The notes under the pieces were generated by a model. That model did not search any database. It saw only the letters and a program-made list of their open reading frames with translations, and was not told the DNA's origin. 64,000 nt of DNA from Streptomyces mobaraensis NBRC 13819 = DSM 40847. GTDB lineage: Bacteria; Actinomycetota; Actinomycetes; Streptomycetales; Streptomycetaceae. This document shows, piece by piece, positions 24,499 through 32,194 of this stretch. How positions within the stretch are numbered: position 1 is the first letter of the stretch; each line of letters opens with the position of its first letter. Location: assembly GCF_017916255.1 (NCBI RefSeq), contig NZ_CP072827.1, positions 186,001-250,000 on the forward strand, read 5' to 3'. Position numbers and translations under genes: made by a program.

Positions 24499-25470
24499 TC
24501 ACCGGCCGCGGGACCGGCGGCGCGCGAACCAGACGCCCGCCGCGAGCAGGGAGACCGCGACGAGGACGAGCCCCGCGGTGCCCCAGAACCCGCCGGCGAG
24601 CCGGACGTCCGCCGCGGCGACCGCGGCGGCGGCGCCGAACGGCACCACGGCGAGAGCGACGACGCGCAGCAGCGCGACGAGCCCGGCCGTCCGGGGCACG
24701 TGGAGGCGCCGTCTGCGGACTCCGCCCGGCCGTGCGTCGGCGCCGGGGGTGTAGTAGCCGACGGCCTTGGCGCCCAGCCGCAGGGTGTTCTTCCGGTAGA
24801 GCACCGCCAGGGCGGGCACCCAGATCAGCGGCAGGACCATTCCGACGAGGAACAGGGCCACGATCGGGGCCGTCGAGATCACCTGCCGCACCCAGTCGCT
24901 CTTCTCCATTTTCCCCACGATGCCGAGGAGTTCGGCCATCCTGACGATCAGCGACCACCGGGTGCGCCGGGGGACCCGGCCCCGGCCCCCCTGCGGGTGC
25001 CGCTCCACCGCGCGCAGGGCCTCCATGGCCTCCTCGGCCGACGGGTACACGTCCTGGAGGACGAGCAGGTCCGCCACCCGCCGTTCGTCGCACGGGTCGT
25101 GTCCGGCGAGGACGGCCAGTTCGAGCACCATCTGGGCCTGGGAGAGCAGGGCGGCGACGAAGCTGACGGGCATGAGGACCACGAACGGGCCGCCGAGCAC
25201 CGCGCCGTCGGCCATGGTCAGGCGCGTGCCGTGGACGATCACGTCCCGGCGGAGCGCGTCCTCCCCCGCCAGGGGGTCGCGCTGCCGCCGGCGGCTCACG
25301 TAGCCGGCGGCGCGCGGGCCGAACCGCCGTACCGCGAAGAAGGCGAGCTGCTCGGGCATGTGCCGGGGATCGGCCCAGATCATCGGCAGCAGCGCCTGGG
25401 CCTCCACCACCGTCGACTCGTCCGGCCGCGGGGACGGCTCTCCCCCGGTTCCCGGTCCGCCTCCGTTCAT
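24499..25470 (-). CDS. EcsC-like membrane-associated protein
   Basis: 323 residues. An N-terminal part of about 130 residues (DPRHMPEQLAFFAVRRFGPRA, GPFVVLMPVSFVAALLSQAQMVLELAVLAGHDP) resembles EcsC-family proteins, in which amphipathic helices associate with the membrane. Clear transmembrane segments follow at about 205-230 (VALFLVGMVLPLIWVPAL) and in two C-terminal hydrophobic runs (about 262-283 and 292-314, GTAGLVLVAVSLLAAGVWF). The protein ends in Arg-rich residues. Last gene of a three-gene unit: its ATG overlaps the stop of the ion-channel gene (ATGA, 25467-25470). Function unknown; the EcsC link is moderate. Confidence 0.65.
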   Translation of the reverse strand: MNGGGPGTGGEPSPRPDESTVVEAQALLPMIWADPRHMPEQLAFFAVRRFGPRAAGYVSRRRQRDPLAGEDALRRDVIVHGTRLTMADGAVLGGPFVVLMPVSFVAALLSQAQMVLELAVLAGHDPCDERRVADLLVLQDVYPSAEEAMEALRAVERHPQGGRGRVPRRTRWSLIVRMAELLGIVGKMEKSDWVRQVISTAPIVALFLVGMVLPLIWVPALAVLYRKNTLRLGAKAVGYYTPGADARPGGVRRRRLHVPRTAGLVALLRVVALAVVPFGAAAAVAAADVRLAGGFWGTAGLVLVAVSLLAAGVWFARRRSRGR

Positions 25471-25967
25471 CCGGGCCCGCTTCCGCCGGCCGGCGGCCGG
25501 GCCAGCGCGGACTGTACGGCGCCGACGACGACGTGGGCGGCGACGCCGAGGAGCAGGATGTCGCCCGCCATCTGCACCATGGTGACGATCCGCGCCGGCT
25601 CCGTGCGCGGGACGATGTCGCCGAATCCGACGGTGCTGAACACGGTGAGGGCGAAGTACAGCGCGCCGGTCCGGTCGAGGTGCTCGGCGAAGCTGCCCGC
25701 CCGGGACTGCTCCATGAGGTAGTAGGTGGCGGCGAAGATCAGCAGGAACAGCGGGACCGTGACGGCGAGCGCCTCGACGGCCCGCAGGCGGGGCCGGGAG
25801 GAGCCCAGGATCGAGCGGATCTGCCAGGCGAACAGGGCCGCGACGGCGGCCAGTCCGAGGACGAGGCCCAGTGCGGTGGAGCCTTCGAACCTCTCGTTCA
25901 GGGGCAGGAGGTAGTAGGCGAGGACGAGCCCGGTCGCGGTGGCCAGAGGACGCAGCACGACGCTCAT
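25467..25967 (-). CDS. Two-TM potassium channel-like protein
   Basis: 166 residues. Two hydrophobic segments near the start (8-25 and 32-52) are followed by a canonical pore unit: TM helix LAVTVPLFLLIFAATYYLM (67-85), pore helix GALYFALTVF and selectivity filter TVGFGD (112-117), then TM helix IVTMVQMAGDILLLGVAAHVV (127-147). The TVGFGD filter marks a K+-selective channel of the Ion_trans_2 class. There is no RCK or other ligand domain, so gating is unknown. Overlaps both neighbours by ATGA (25467-25470 and 25964-25967), so it lies inside an operon with an MFS exporter and an EcsC-like protein. Confidence 0.88.
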   Translation of the reverse strand: MSVVLRPLATATGLVLAYYLLPLNERFEGSTALGLVLGLAAVAALFAWQIRSILGSSRPRLRAVEALAVTVPLFLLIFAATYYLMEQSRAGSFAEHLDRTGALYFALTVFSTVGFGDIVPRTEPARIVTMVQMAGDILLLGVAAHVVVGAVQSALARPPAGGSGPG

Positions 25968-27574
25968 CGGCCGGCCTCCCCGGCCCGTCGCCCGGCGGGT
26001 CGCCCGGCCGCCCGCTCGGCCGGCAGCCGGCGGGTGAAGGCGAGGGCGCCGAGGGTGACGCCCGCGGTGGCCAGGATGGCGGCCCGGAGGGCGTCGAGCT
26101 GGGCCGTGGCGTAGGAGTCGACGACCGCGTCGGCCTCGGAGGGCGGGAGTCCGGCGCGTCGGGTGGCGGCGCGCACCTGGTCCGTGCCGACGAAGCTGAC
26201 TCCGGCCTCCATGGCGGTCCCGGCCTGGTGCCGGGCGGCGTCCGAGATCTTCGGGTTGTCGTCGATCTGCGTGGTGAAGGCGTGCACGAGGGCGCCGATC
26301 AGCAGGGAGCCGATGAGCGCGGTGCCCAGGGACGAACCGAGGTTCTGCGCGGTGTACTGCAGGCCGCCCGCCTCGCTGCGTTCGTCCTCGCCGACGCTGG
26401 ACTGCGTCACGTTCCCGAGCTGGGAGGCGAGGAGTCCCATGCCGAGACCGATGCCGCCCATCGCCAGGCCGAAGGCGAGGTTGTCGATCCGCGGTTCGAT
26501 CGTGCCCAGCAGCCACAGGGCCGCCGCCAGCAGCACCAGCAGCCCGCACCGCACCACCGTGCGCGGTGCGGCGACGCGGCCGAGGAGGGGGCCGGCCATG
26601 GCGGACAGCAGCATGGTCACGGACACGGGCAGCAGCCGGAGACCGGTCTGGAAGGCGTCGAGGCCCTGGACGACCTGGAGGTAGAGGGGGATGACGAAGA
26701 ACAGGCCGAGCAGCACGAGGTTCTGGCAGAGCAGCATGGTCAGCCCGGCGCGCAGCGGGGGGACGCGGAACAGGGAGAGGTGCACCAGCGGTTCCCTCCC
26801 CCGGTGCTGTTGCCGCCGCTCCCAGGCGCAGAACAGCCACAGCAGGACGGCGCCGGCCGCGACGACGAAGAGGGTCGGCGCGAAGCCGAGCAGGGTGAAG
26901 GGCGGGTTGCGGGGCTTGAGCCAGCCCCAGGAGCTGCTCTGCAGCACGCCCAGGACGACGAGGGCGAGCCCGGCGGCGGACAGGGCGACGCCCCCGGCGT
27001 CGAGCTTCCGCCGCGGCCCCGGCGGGACGTCGGGGATCCACCGCACGACGCACAGCATGGCGAGGACCACCACGACCTCGCCGGCGAACACCAGCCGCCA
27101 GGTCAGATACGTCGTCACCCACCCGCCGAGCAGCGGTCCGACGGCGATCCCGGCTCCGGCCAGCCCGCCGATGACGCCGTAGGCGACCGACCGCTCCCGG
27201 TCGCGGTACGCGCCGGCGACGAGCGCCGCGAGCGCGGGGAGGACGAGAGTGGCACCCAGCCCCTCGATCACCGACCAGCCCAGCGCCAGGACCCACAGCG
27301 ACGGTGCCAGCGCGGTGATGGCGGACCCGGTGCCGTACACGATCAGCCCGAGGGTGAAGGCCCGGCGGCGCCCGAACGCGTCGCCGAGCTTGCCGCCGGT
27401 GATCATCAAGGCGGCCATGACCAGGGTGTAGAGGGTGATGACGCCCTGGATCGCCGTGACCTCGGTGTGGAAGTCCTCGACCAGCTTGCTGATCGAGACG
27501 TTCATCACCGACGTGTCCAGCACCATCAGGAACTGGGCCGTGCCGAGCACGATCAGGGCCCGCCATCGTTTCAC
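25964..27574 (-). CDS. MFS drug-efflux transporter (DHA2, 14-TM type)
   Basis: 536 residues. The opening WRALIVLGTAQFLMVLDTSVMNVSISKLVEDF is typical of DHA2 (EmrB/QacA) exporters, with motif D1 LDTSVMNV. Motif A GGKLGDAFGRRRAF is at about 60-73 and a motif C-like GAGIAVGPLLGGW lies in TM5. About 14 hydrophobic segments can be counted. A soluble loop near 440-480 separates the last helices. The GTG start has only weak pairing (AGGTG upstream). It is the first gene of an operon with the ion channel and the EcsC-like protein. The cargo is probably a drug-like cation or metabolite; no regulator is adjacent. Confidence 0.88.
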   Translation of the reverse strand: MKRWRALIVLGTAQFLMVLDTSVMNVSISKLVEDFHTEVTAIQGVITLYTLVMAALMITGGKLGDAFGRRRAFTLGLIVYGTGSAITALAPSLWVLALGWSVIEGLGATLVLPALAALVAGAYRDRERSVAYGVIGGLAGAGIAVGPLLGGWVTTYLTWRLVFAGEVVVVLAMLCVVRWIPDVPPGPRRKLDAGGVALSAAGLALVVLGVLQSSSWGWLKPRNPPFTLLGFAPTLFVVAAGAVLLWLFCAWERRQQHRGREPLVHLSLFRVPPLRAGLTMLLCQNLVLLGLFFVIPLYLQVVQGLDAFQTGLRLLPVSVTMLLSAMAGPLLGRVAAPRTVVRCGLLVLLAAALWLLGTIEPRIDNLAFGLAMGGIGLGMGLLASQLGNVTQSSVGEDERSEAGGLQYTAQNLGSSLGTALIGSLLIGALVHAFTTQIDDNPKISDAARHQAGTAMEAGVSFVGTDQVRAATRRAGLPPSEADAVVDSYATAQLDALRAAILATAGVTLGALAFTRRLPAERAAGRPAGRRAGEAGR

Positions 27575-28005
27575 GCCTGCACCTACTCCCGCGTCCGGTG
27601 CGCCCCCGGTGGGGCGAGGGGCTCCTGATCGCACCCTAGGACCGCACGGCGGCCGACCGGCGCCTTGGGCGCCCGCGTGCCACTCGCCCGGCCCAGTGAG
27701 CAGGGCCGGAACGCCCCGTATGCGATCACCGGCCGATGGTGGTGACCATGGGCATGAGGGGTCCGCCACCGCCGGACCCGCCGGGCCCGGCCCACGGGGC
27801 GACGATCCCGCGGCCACCGGACGACGCCCGGCCCGTCCACCGGCTCGCCGGGCCCACGCCGTCGAGGCGTCGGCCGCCCGCCGGGGACCGCACCGTCCGT
27901 CATCCGACGGCCGGCGCCCGCCCGCCGCCGGGGCCGCGGGCGCGGCACGCACCTTCCGTCTCAGGCCCGTCCCGATGCCGGGGCGGCGCCGGAGGGGAAC
28001 AGCCC
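27575..28005. promoter_or_regulatory. Divergent intergenic region of 431 bp
   Basis: Separates the MFS operon (minus) from the membrane protein gene at 28006 (plus). No gene is seen. A TAGGGT -10-like element on the minus strand (forward ACCCTA near 27634-27639) may start the MFS operon but has no good -35 box. Confidence 0.3.
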
Positions 28006-29343
28006 ATGAGTCCACCCGCCACTCCCGGCCCGGCACCGGACGACCGTCCGCTGGGCCCCGGTGAACGCGCCGACTACGACCGGCTCCGCAAACGCGAGTC
28101 GCTGCGCGGCCGCCGGCTGCGGTACTCCGTGACGTCCGTGCTGCTGCTCCTGGTCTTCGTCCTCTCGCCGCTCGCGGTGGTGGCGACCTGGGCGAACAGC
28201 CAGGTCTCGGACACCGACCGCTATGTGCAGACCGTCGCCCCGCTGGCGAAGGACCCGTCCGTGCAGAAGGCCGTCACGGACCGGCTGACCACCCGCGTCG
28301 TCGACAACGTCGACGTCAACGGGATCAGCGACGCCCTGAGCAGCGCGCTGGCCAAGGCCGACGCCCCGCCGGGGATCGTGGACAAGTCGCACCTCCTCGC
28401 CGGGCCCCTCAAGAACGCGGTCACCACGGCCGTCCGCGAGGTGATCGACAAGGTCGTCACCAGCGACGAGTTCGCGGAGGCGTGGGACGGCGCCAACCGG
28501 CGGGCCCACGCGGCCCTGGTCAAGACGCTCACCGGCGAGGGGACCAGCGCGGTGGAGGCCAAGGGCGACGCCGTCGTCCTGGACCTCGGGACCGTCGTGG
28601 ACAAGGTCCAGCAGAAGCTGGTCGACGCGGGCTTCGAGAAGGCCGCGAAGATCCCCGACACCGACCGGACGATCACCCTGTTCAAGACCGAGAAGCTCGA
28701 CAAGGCGCAGGACGCCATGCGCCTGCTGAACACCCTGGGCGTGTGGCTGCCCGTCATCGTGGTCGTCCTGGCGGCGCTCGCCGTGTGGACGTCCCCCGCG
28801 CACCGGGTGACACTCGTCGCCGCGGCCGTGGGCATCGGCGTGATGATGGTCGTGCTGCTCGTCGGGCTCGCCATCGCACGGCGCGTCTACCTGGACTCCG
28901 TCCCGGCCGACGTCCTGCCCCCGGACGCGGCCGCCTCCGTCTACGACACGTTCGTCCGCTTCCTGCGGAACGGCACCCGCACGGTCCTCGTCGCCGCGGT
29001 CGTCACCGCGCTGGCGGGCTACCTCTACGGCCCCGGCCGGGGTGCCCGGTTCGTCCGCTCGGTGAGCACCAGGGGCACCGGGGCCACGGGACGGGCCCTG
29101 GCCCGCTCCGGGCTGCGCACCGGCGCCACGGGCCACTGGCTGGAGAGCCACCGGAAGTGGACCACCGGCGTCGTCATCGCGGCGGCGGCCCTGACCCTGT
29201 TCCTCTGGAACTACCCCACACCGGCCGCCGTGGCCCTGGTCCTCGGCGTCGCCGTCCTCGTCCTGGTGATCCTCGCGATCCTCGGCGCCGCGTCCACCGT
29301 GAACGGCGCACAGGACCGGAACCGACCGTTGCGACAGGAGTGA
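28006..29343 (+). CDS. Integral membrane protein of unknown function
   Basis: 445 residues. A short charged N-terminus is followed by one TM helix (about 41-63) and then a soluble region of some 180 residues, probably outside the membrane, rich in Lys, Asp and Val with repeated VDxVxxK segments. Five further TM helices lie at about 247-266, 270-296, 327-345, 387-405 and 412-434. The layout (TM1, large external domain, TM bundle) recurs in actinomycete envelope proteins without assigned role. The ATG has GGAGGGG at 27991-27997. It is 7 bp from the SHOCT gene downstream and is probably co-transcribed with it. Confidence 0.75.
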   Translation: MSPPATPGPAPDDRPLGPGERADYDRLRKRESLRGRRLRYSVTSVLLLLVFVLSPLAVVATWANSQVSDTDRYVQTVAPLAKDPSVQKAVTDRLTTRVVDNVDVNGISDALSSALAKADAPPGIVDKSHLLAGPLKNAVTTAVREVIDKVVTSDEFAEAWDGANRRAHAALVKTLTGEGTSAVEAKGDAVVLDLGTVVDKVQQKLVDAGFEKAAKIPDTDRTITLFKTEKLDKAQDAMRLLNTLGVWLPVIVVVLAALAVWTSPAHRVTLVAAAVGIGVMMVVLLVGLAIARRVYLDSVPADVLPPDAAASVYDTFVRFLRNGTRTVLVAAVVTALAGYLYGPGRGARFVRSVSTRGTGATGRALARSGLRTGATGHWLESHRKWTTGVVIAAAALTLFLWNYPTPAAVALVLGVAVLVLVILAILGAASTVNGAQDRNRPLRQE

Positions 29344-29350
29344 TCCGATC

Positions 29351-29767
29351 ATGAACGACACCGTCAACCTGGCCTACGACTACCCGCTCCTGGGCGCGTT
29401 GTGGACGGTCTTGTGGATCGTGCTGTGGGTCGCGTGGTTCATCCTGCTGTTCCGCGTCATCGCCGACGTCTTCCGCGACGACGACCTCAGCGGATGGGCC
29501 AAGGCGGGATGGCTGATCCTCACCATCCTGCTGCCCTTCCTCGGCGTCTTCGTCTACGTCCTCGTCCGGGGCCGGAGCATGGGCGCCCGGGAACGGCGCC
29601 ACCTCCAGGCCCAACAGGAGGCGGTCGACCGGTACATCCGCGAGACGGCCGGCGAGACCGGCGCCACGAGCACCGCGGACGAGCTCCACAAGCTGTCGGA
29701 GATGCGCACCAGAGGCGACATCACCGACGAGGAGTTCCGCCTGGCCAAGGAGCGGATCCTGCGCTGA
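29351..29767 (+). CDS. Membrane protein with PLDc_N-like and SHOCT domains
   Basis: 138 residues. Two TM segments (about 14-36, LWTVLWIVLWVAWFILLFRV, and 49-70, WLILTILLPFLGVFVYVLV) form the small cardiolipin-synthase N-terminal-like module. A charged helix follows, then a SHOCT domain at the end (ADELHKLSEMRTRGDITDEEFRLAKERIL, about 109-137). SHOCT is a short helical hairpin found at the ends of many membrane proteins and thought to aid oligomerisation. Seven bases separate it from the upstream membrane-protein gene, so both are probably one operon. The gene ends before a hairpin at 29787. Confidence 0.85.
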   Translation: MNDTVNLAYDYPLLGALWTVLWIVLWVAWFILLFRVIADVFRDDDLSGWAKAGWLILTILLPFLGVFVYVLVRGRSMGARERRHLQAQQEAVDRYIRETAGETGATSTADELHKLSEMRTRGDITDEEFRLAKERILR

Positions 29768-29786
29768 CCGCCCGGAGGATCCGAAG

Positions 29787-29808
29787 GCGCGCCGGGCGGC
29801 CGGCGCGC
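29787..29808. terminator. 9-bp GC hairpin between convergent genes
   Basis: GCGCGCCGG (29787-29795) and CCGGCGCGC (29800-29808) pair perfectly around a 4-base loop GCGG. The hairpin lies between genes ending at 29767 and 29840 and may stop transcription from both sides. There is no T-run. Confidence 0.5.
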
Positions 29809-29839
29809 GCTCTCGCGGGCGGGGTCGGCGGCCGGGGTG

Positions 29840-30895
29840 TCAGCGGGGGCCGGAGGCCGGGCCCGGGGCGCGGAAGGCGTCGCGGTGCCGGGCGGGGCTG
29901 AGGCCGCGGACCCGTTTGAAGGCGGCGCTGAGCGCGAAGGCGCTGCCGTAGCCGACCTGCCGGGCGACGGACGCCAGGGTGGCGTCGGACGAGGCGAGGA
30001 GGTCGGCGGCGAGGGAGAGGCGCCAGCCGGTGAGGTAGGACATCGGCGGGTCGCCCACCAGCTCGGTGAAGCGGCGGGCGAGGACCGTCCGGGAGACGCC
30101 GACCTCGGCGGCGAGCGCGGCGACCGTCCACGGCCGGGCGGGGTCGGCGTGCAGCAGTCCGAGGGCGGGGCCCGCCACCGGGTCGCCGTGGGCGCGGTAC
30201 CAGGCCGGGGCCGCGGCGCCCTCCCGCGTCAGCCAGGCGCGCAGCGCGCCGATCAGGACGAGGTCGAGCAGCCGGTCCAGGACGGCGGCCTGCCCCGGTT
30301 CGTCGCGGCCCATCTCCTCCTCCAGCAGCGGCAGCAGGGGCGAGTGCCAGGCGCCGGCGGCCAGGTGCAGCACGTTCGGCAGGGTGTGCAGCAGGCGGCG
30401 GCCGACCTCGCCGGGGAGCTGGTAGGTGCCGCTGACGAGGACGTGCGCCGCGTCGGGGCGCGTGCCCCAGGTCCGTACGCCGCGGTCGAGTTCCGCGCAC
30501 AGGCGGGCGCCGGCCGGGTCGGTCGCCACCTGGCCCGGGTGGATGATCGCGCGTGGTTCGGTCGAGGGGTGGTCGGCGACCGTGTACGGCTCGGGACCGC
30601 GGACGACCGCCAGGTCGCCGGTGCGCAGCCGCACGGGCGGGCGCCGGTCGTGCACGATCCAGCCGTCGCCGCGGAACATGGTCAGGACGGTCAGTGGCGC
30701 CTGGTCCCGGACGTGGATCGCCCAGGGCGGGTCGAACACCGAGCGCAGCAGGAAGGCGCCTTGGGCCCGGGTGCCGGCGAGGAGCGCGCCCAGCGGGTCG
30801 CCGCCGGCCGGTGCGGGGTCCGCGGGACGCTCGCGTATGCGGCCGAGGTCCTCGGCCATGGCCGCGGGCGGGGCCAGCGGGTTGACTTGCGGCAT
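29840..30895 (-). CDS. AraC family transcriptional regulator
   Basis: 351 residues. The N-terminal two thirds form a cupin-type ligand domain of the AraC/CuxR kind (VFDPPWAIHVRDQAPLTVLTMFRGDGWIVHD, then LRTGDLAVVRGPEPYTVAD). The C-terminal 100 residues form the double helix-turn-helix (WTVAALAAEVGVSRTVLARRFTELVGDPPMSYLTGWRLSLAADLL, then VARQVGYGSAFALSAAFKRVRGLSPARHR). Divergent from a DUF1772 gene whose start is only 25 bp away. A more upstream ATG at 30937 has a better AGGA site but would overlap that gene; an internal ATG at 30859 is also possible. It probably controls the divergent DUF1772 gene; the effector is unknown. Confidence 0.85.
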   Translation of the reverse strand: MPQVNPLAPPAAMAEDLGRIRERPADPAPAGGDPLGALLAGTRAQGAFLLRSVFDPPWAIHVRDQAPLTVLTMFRGDGWIVHDRRPPVRLRTGDLAVVRGPEPYTVADHPSTEPRAIIHPGQVATDPAGARLCAELDRGVRTWGTRPDAAHVLVSGTYQLPGEVGRRLLHTLPNVLHLAAGAWHSPLLPLLEEEMGRDEPGQAAVLDRLLDLVLIGALRAWLTREGAAAPAWYRAHGDPVAGPALGLLHADPARPWTVAALAAEVGVSRTVLARRFTELVGDPPMSYLTGWRLSLAADLLASSDATLASVARQVGYGSAFALSAAFKRVRGLSPARHRDAFRAPGPASGPR

Positions 30896-30920
30896 GGCAC
30901 TGCGAACGGGGGTTACGGGA

Positions 30921-31433
30921 ATGTCGGTCGTACGCATGGCGGTCCTGTTCGGGGCGGTGGTGACCACCGGGCTCGGCGCCGGGCTGTTCTACTCCTATGC
31001 CTGCTCGGTGATGCCGGGGCTGGCCCGCGCCGACGACCGGACGTTCGTCGACGCGATGCAGCGGATCAACGTGGCCATTCTCAACGGCTGGTTCATGCTC
31101 TCCTTCCTGGGTTCGCTGGCGCTGATCGTGCTCGCCGCCGTGCTGGAGTGGCGCGGTGGCGGTGGCGGCCGGACGGTGCTGCTGTGGATCGGGGCGGCCG
31201 GCGTCTTCCAGCTCGCCGTTCTGGTGATCACGGGTGCGGTCAACGTACCGCTGAACAACACGCTCGCGGCGGCCGGTTCCCCGGATCGCATCACGGACTT
31301 CGCCGCCGTGCGCGGCGCCTTCGAGGCCACCTGGGTCCGGTGGAACCTGGTGCGCGCGCTGGCCTCCACCGCCTCCTTCGCGTGCGTCTCCTGGGCCCTG
31401 CTGCTCGCCGCCCGCACTCCGGCCGCCGACTGA
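30921..31433 (+). CDS. DUF1772 membrane protein
   Basis: 170 residues with four hydrophobic helices (residues about 4-28, 53-74, 85-106 and 146-166). The sequence GAGLFYSYACSVMPGLARADDRTFVDAMQRIN and the later NVPLNNTLA...FEATWVRWNLVRA fit the DUF1772 family (anthrone-oxygenase-related integral membrane proteins). In bacteria these are usually paired with an AraC or TetR regulator, as here. Whether this one oxidises anything is unknown. The ATG at 30921 follows a G-rich stretch (GGGGG at 30909-30913). Confidence 0.85.
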   Translation: MSVVRMAVLFGAVVTTGLGAGLFYSYACSVMPGLARADDRTFVDAMQRINVAILNGWFMLSFLGSLALIVLAAVLEWRGGGGGRTVLLWIGAAGVFQLAVLVITGAVNVPLNNTLAAAGSPDRITDFAAVRGAFEATWVRWNLVRALASTASFACVSWALLLAARTPAAD

Positions 31434-31476
31434 GCCCGCAGCGGACGAGCAGGGGCGGAGGCGCGGACTGTGCGGC

Positions 31477-31501
31477 GGGGCGGCCGCGGCACCGCCGCCC
31501 C
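31477..31501 (+). terminator. 8-bp GC hairpin after the DUF1772 gene
   Basis: GGGGCGGC (31477-31484) pairs with GCCGCCCC (31494-31501) across a 9-base loop, 43 bases after the DUF1772 stop. It is stable by composition; a terminator role is inferred from position. Confidence 0.4.
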
Positions 31502-31598
31502 CGGGCTCGCGGCGGGGGCGTTGTCAGTGGGCCGGGATATGGTCCCTCACACGATCCCGAACAGCGCGAACTCACGGCATCCAAGGGGGAGATCAGTC

Positions 31599-32051
31599 AT
31601 GTCCAGCACCGGAAGCGGCACGTACGAGGGGTTCACGGCCGAGGAGCGGGCCGCGATGAAGGACCATGCCCGGGAGGTCAAGGCCGCGGCGCGGCGCGCT
31701 TCGCGGGCGGACAAGGCAGCGGAGGCGGAGCGCGAGGTCCTCGCCAAGATCGCGGGTATGCGGGAGTCGGACCGGGTCATGGCCGAGCGCGTCCACGCCG
31801 TCGTCACGGCCGGTGCCCCGGAGCTCGCGCCGAAGCTCTGGTACGGGATGCCCGCCTACGCCCGGGACGGCAGGATCGTCTGCTTCTTCCAGAGCGCGGA
31901 GAAGTTCAAGGCGCGGTACGCGACGCTCGGGTTCAGCGACCAGGCGCGGCTGGACGACGGCCCGATGTGGGCGGCCGGGTTCGCCCTGACCGAGGTGACG
32001 GCCGAGGTGGAGGAGCGCATAGCGGAGCTGGTGAAGCGGGCGGTGGGCTGA
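31599..32051 (+). CDS. DUF1801 (YdhG-like) protein
   Basis: 150 residues. The first 60 residues are a highly charged helix (EERAAMKDHAREVKAAARRASRADKAAEAE). The rest is the DUF1801 core: VHAVVTAGAPELAPKLWYGMPAYARDGRIVCFFQSAEKFKARYATLGF, then AELVKRAVG. The family has a small alpha/beta fold resembling frataxin/YdhG. It is common in Streptomyces and has no established function. AGGGGGAG at 31584-31591 marks the start. It ends convergently with the lectin-like gene across a repeat-rich gap. Confidence 0.88.
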   Translation: MSSTGSGTYEGFTAEERAAMKDHAREVKAAARRASRADKAAEAEREVLAKIAGMRESDRVMAERVHAVVTAGAPELAPKLWYGMPAYARDGRIVCFFQSAEKFKARYATLGFSDQARLDDGPMWAAGFALTEVTAEVEERIAELVKRAVG

Positions 32052-32070
32052 GGCGCGCGCCCGGCCGTCC

Positions 32071-32190
32071 CGGTACGGGCGGTACGGGCGGTACGAGCGG
32101 GAGCGGGCCCGGCCCCTGGGAGCCGGGCCTGGGCCGGGCTCGCCGGGCCGGACCCGCCGGAGCCGGGCCCATCCGGAGCCGGGCTCGCCG
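32071..32190. repeat. Short GC-rich tandem repeats between convergent genes
   Basis: GGTACGGGC-like units occur three times in a row (about 32073-32097). They are followed by several GAGCCGGGC/GGGCTCG units in both orientations up to 32190, which can pair into hairpins. The array may serve as a terminator for both genes. It shows no coding character. Confidence 0.35.
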
Positions 32191-32194
32191 TGCC

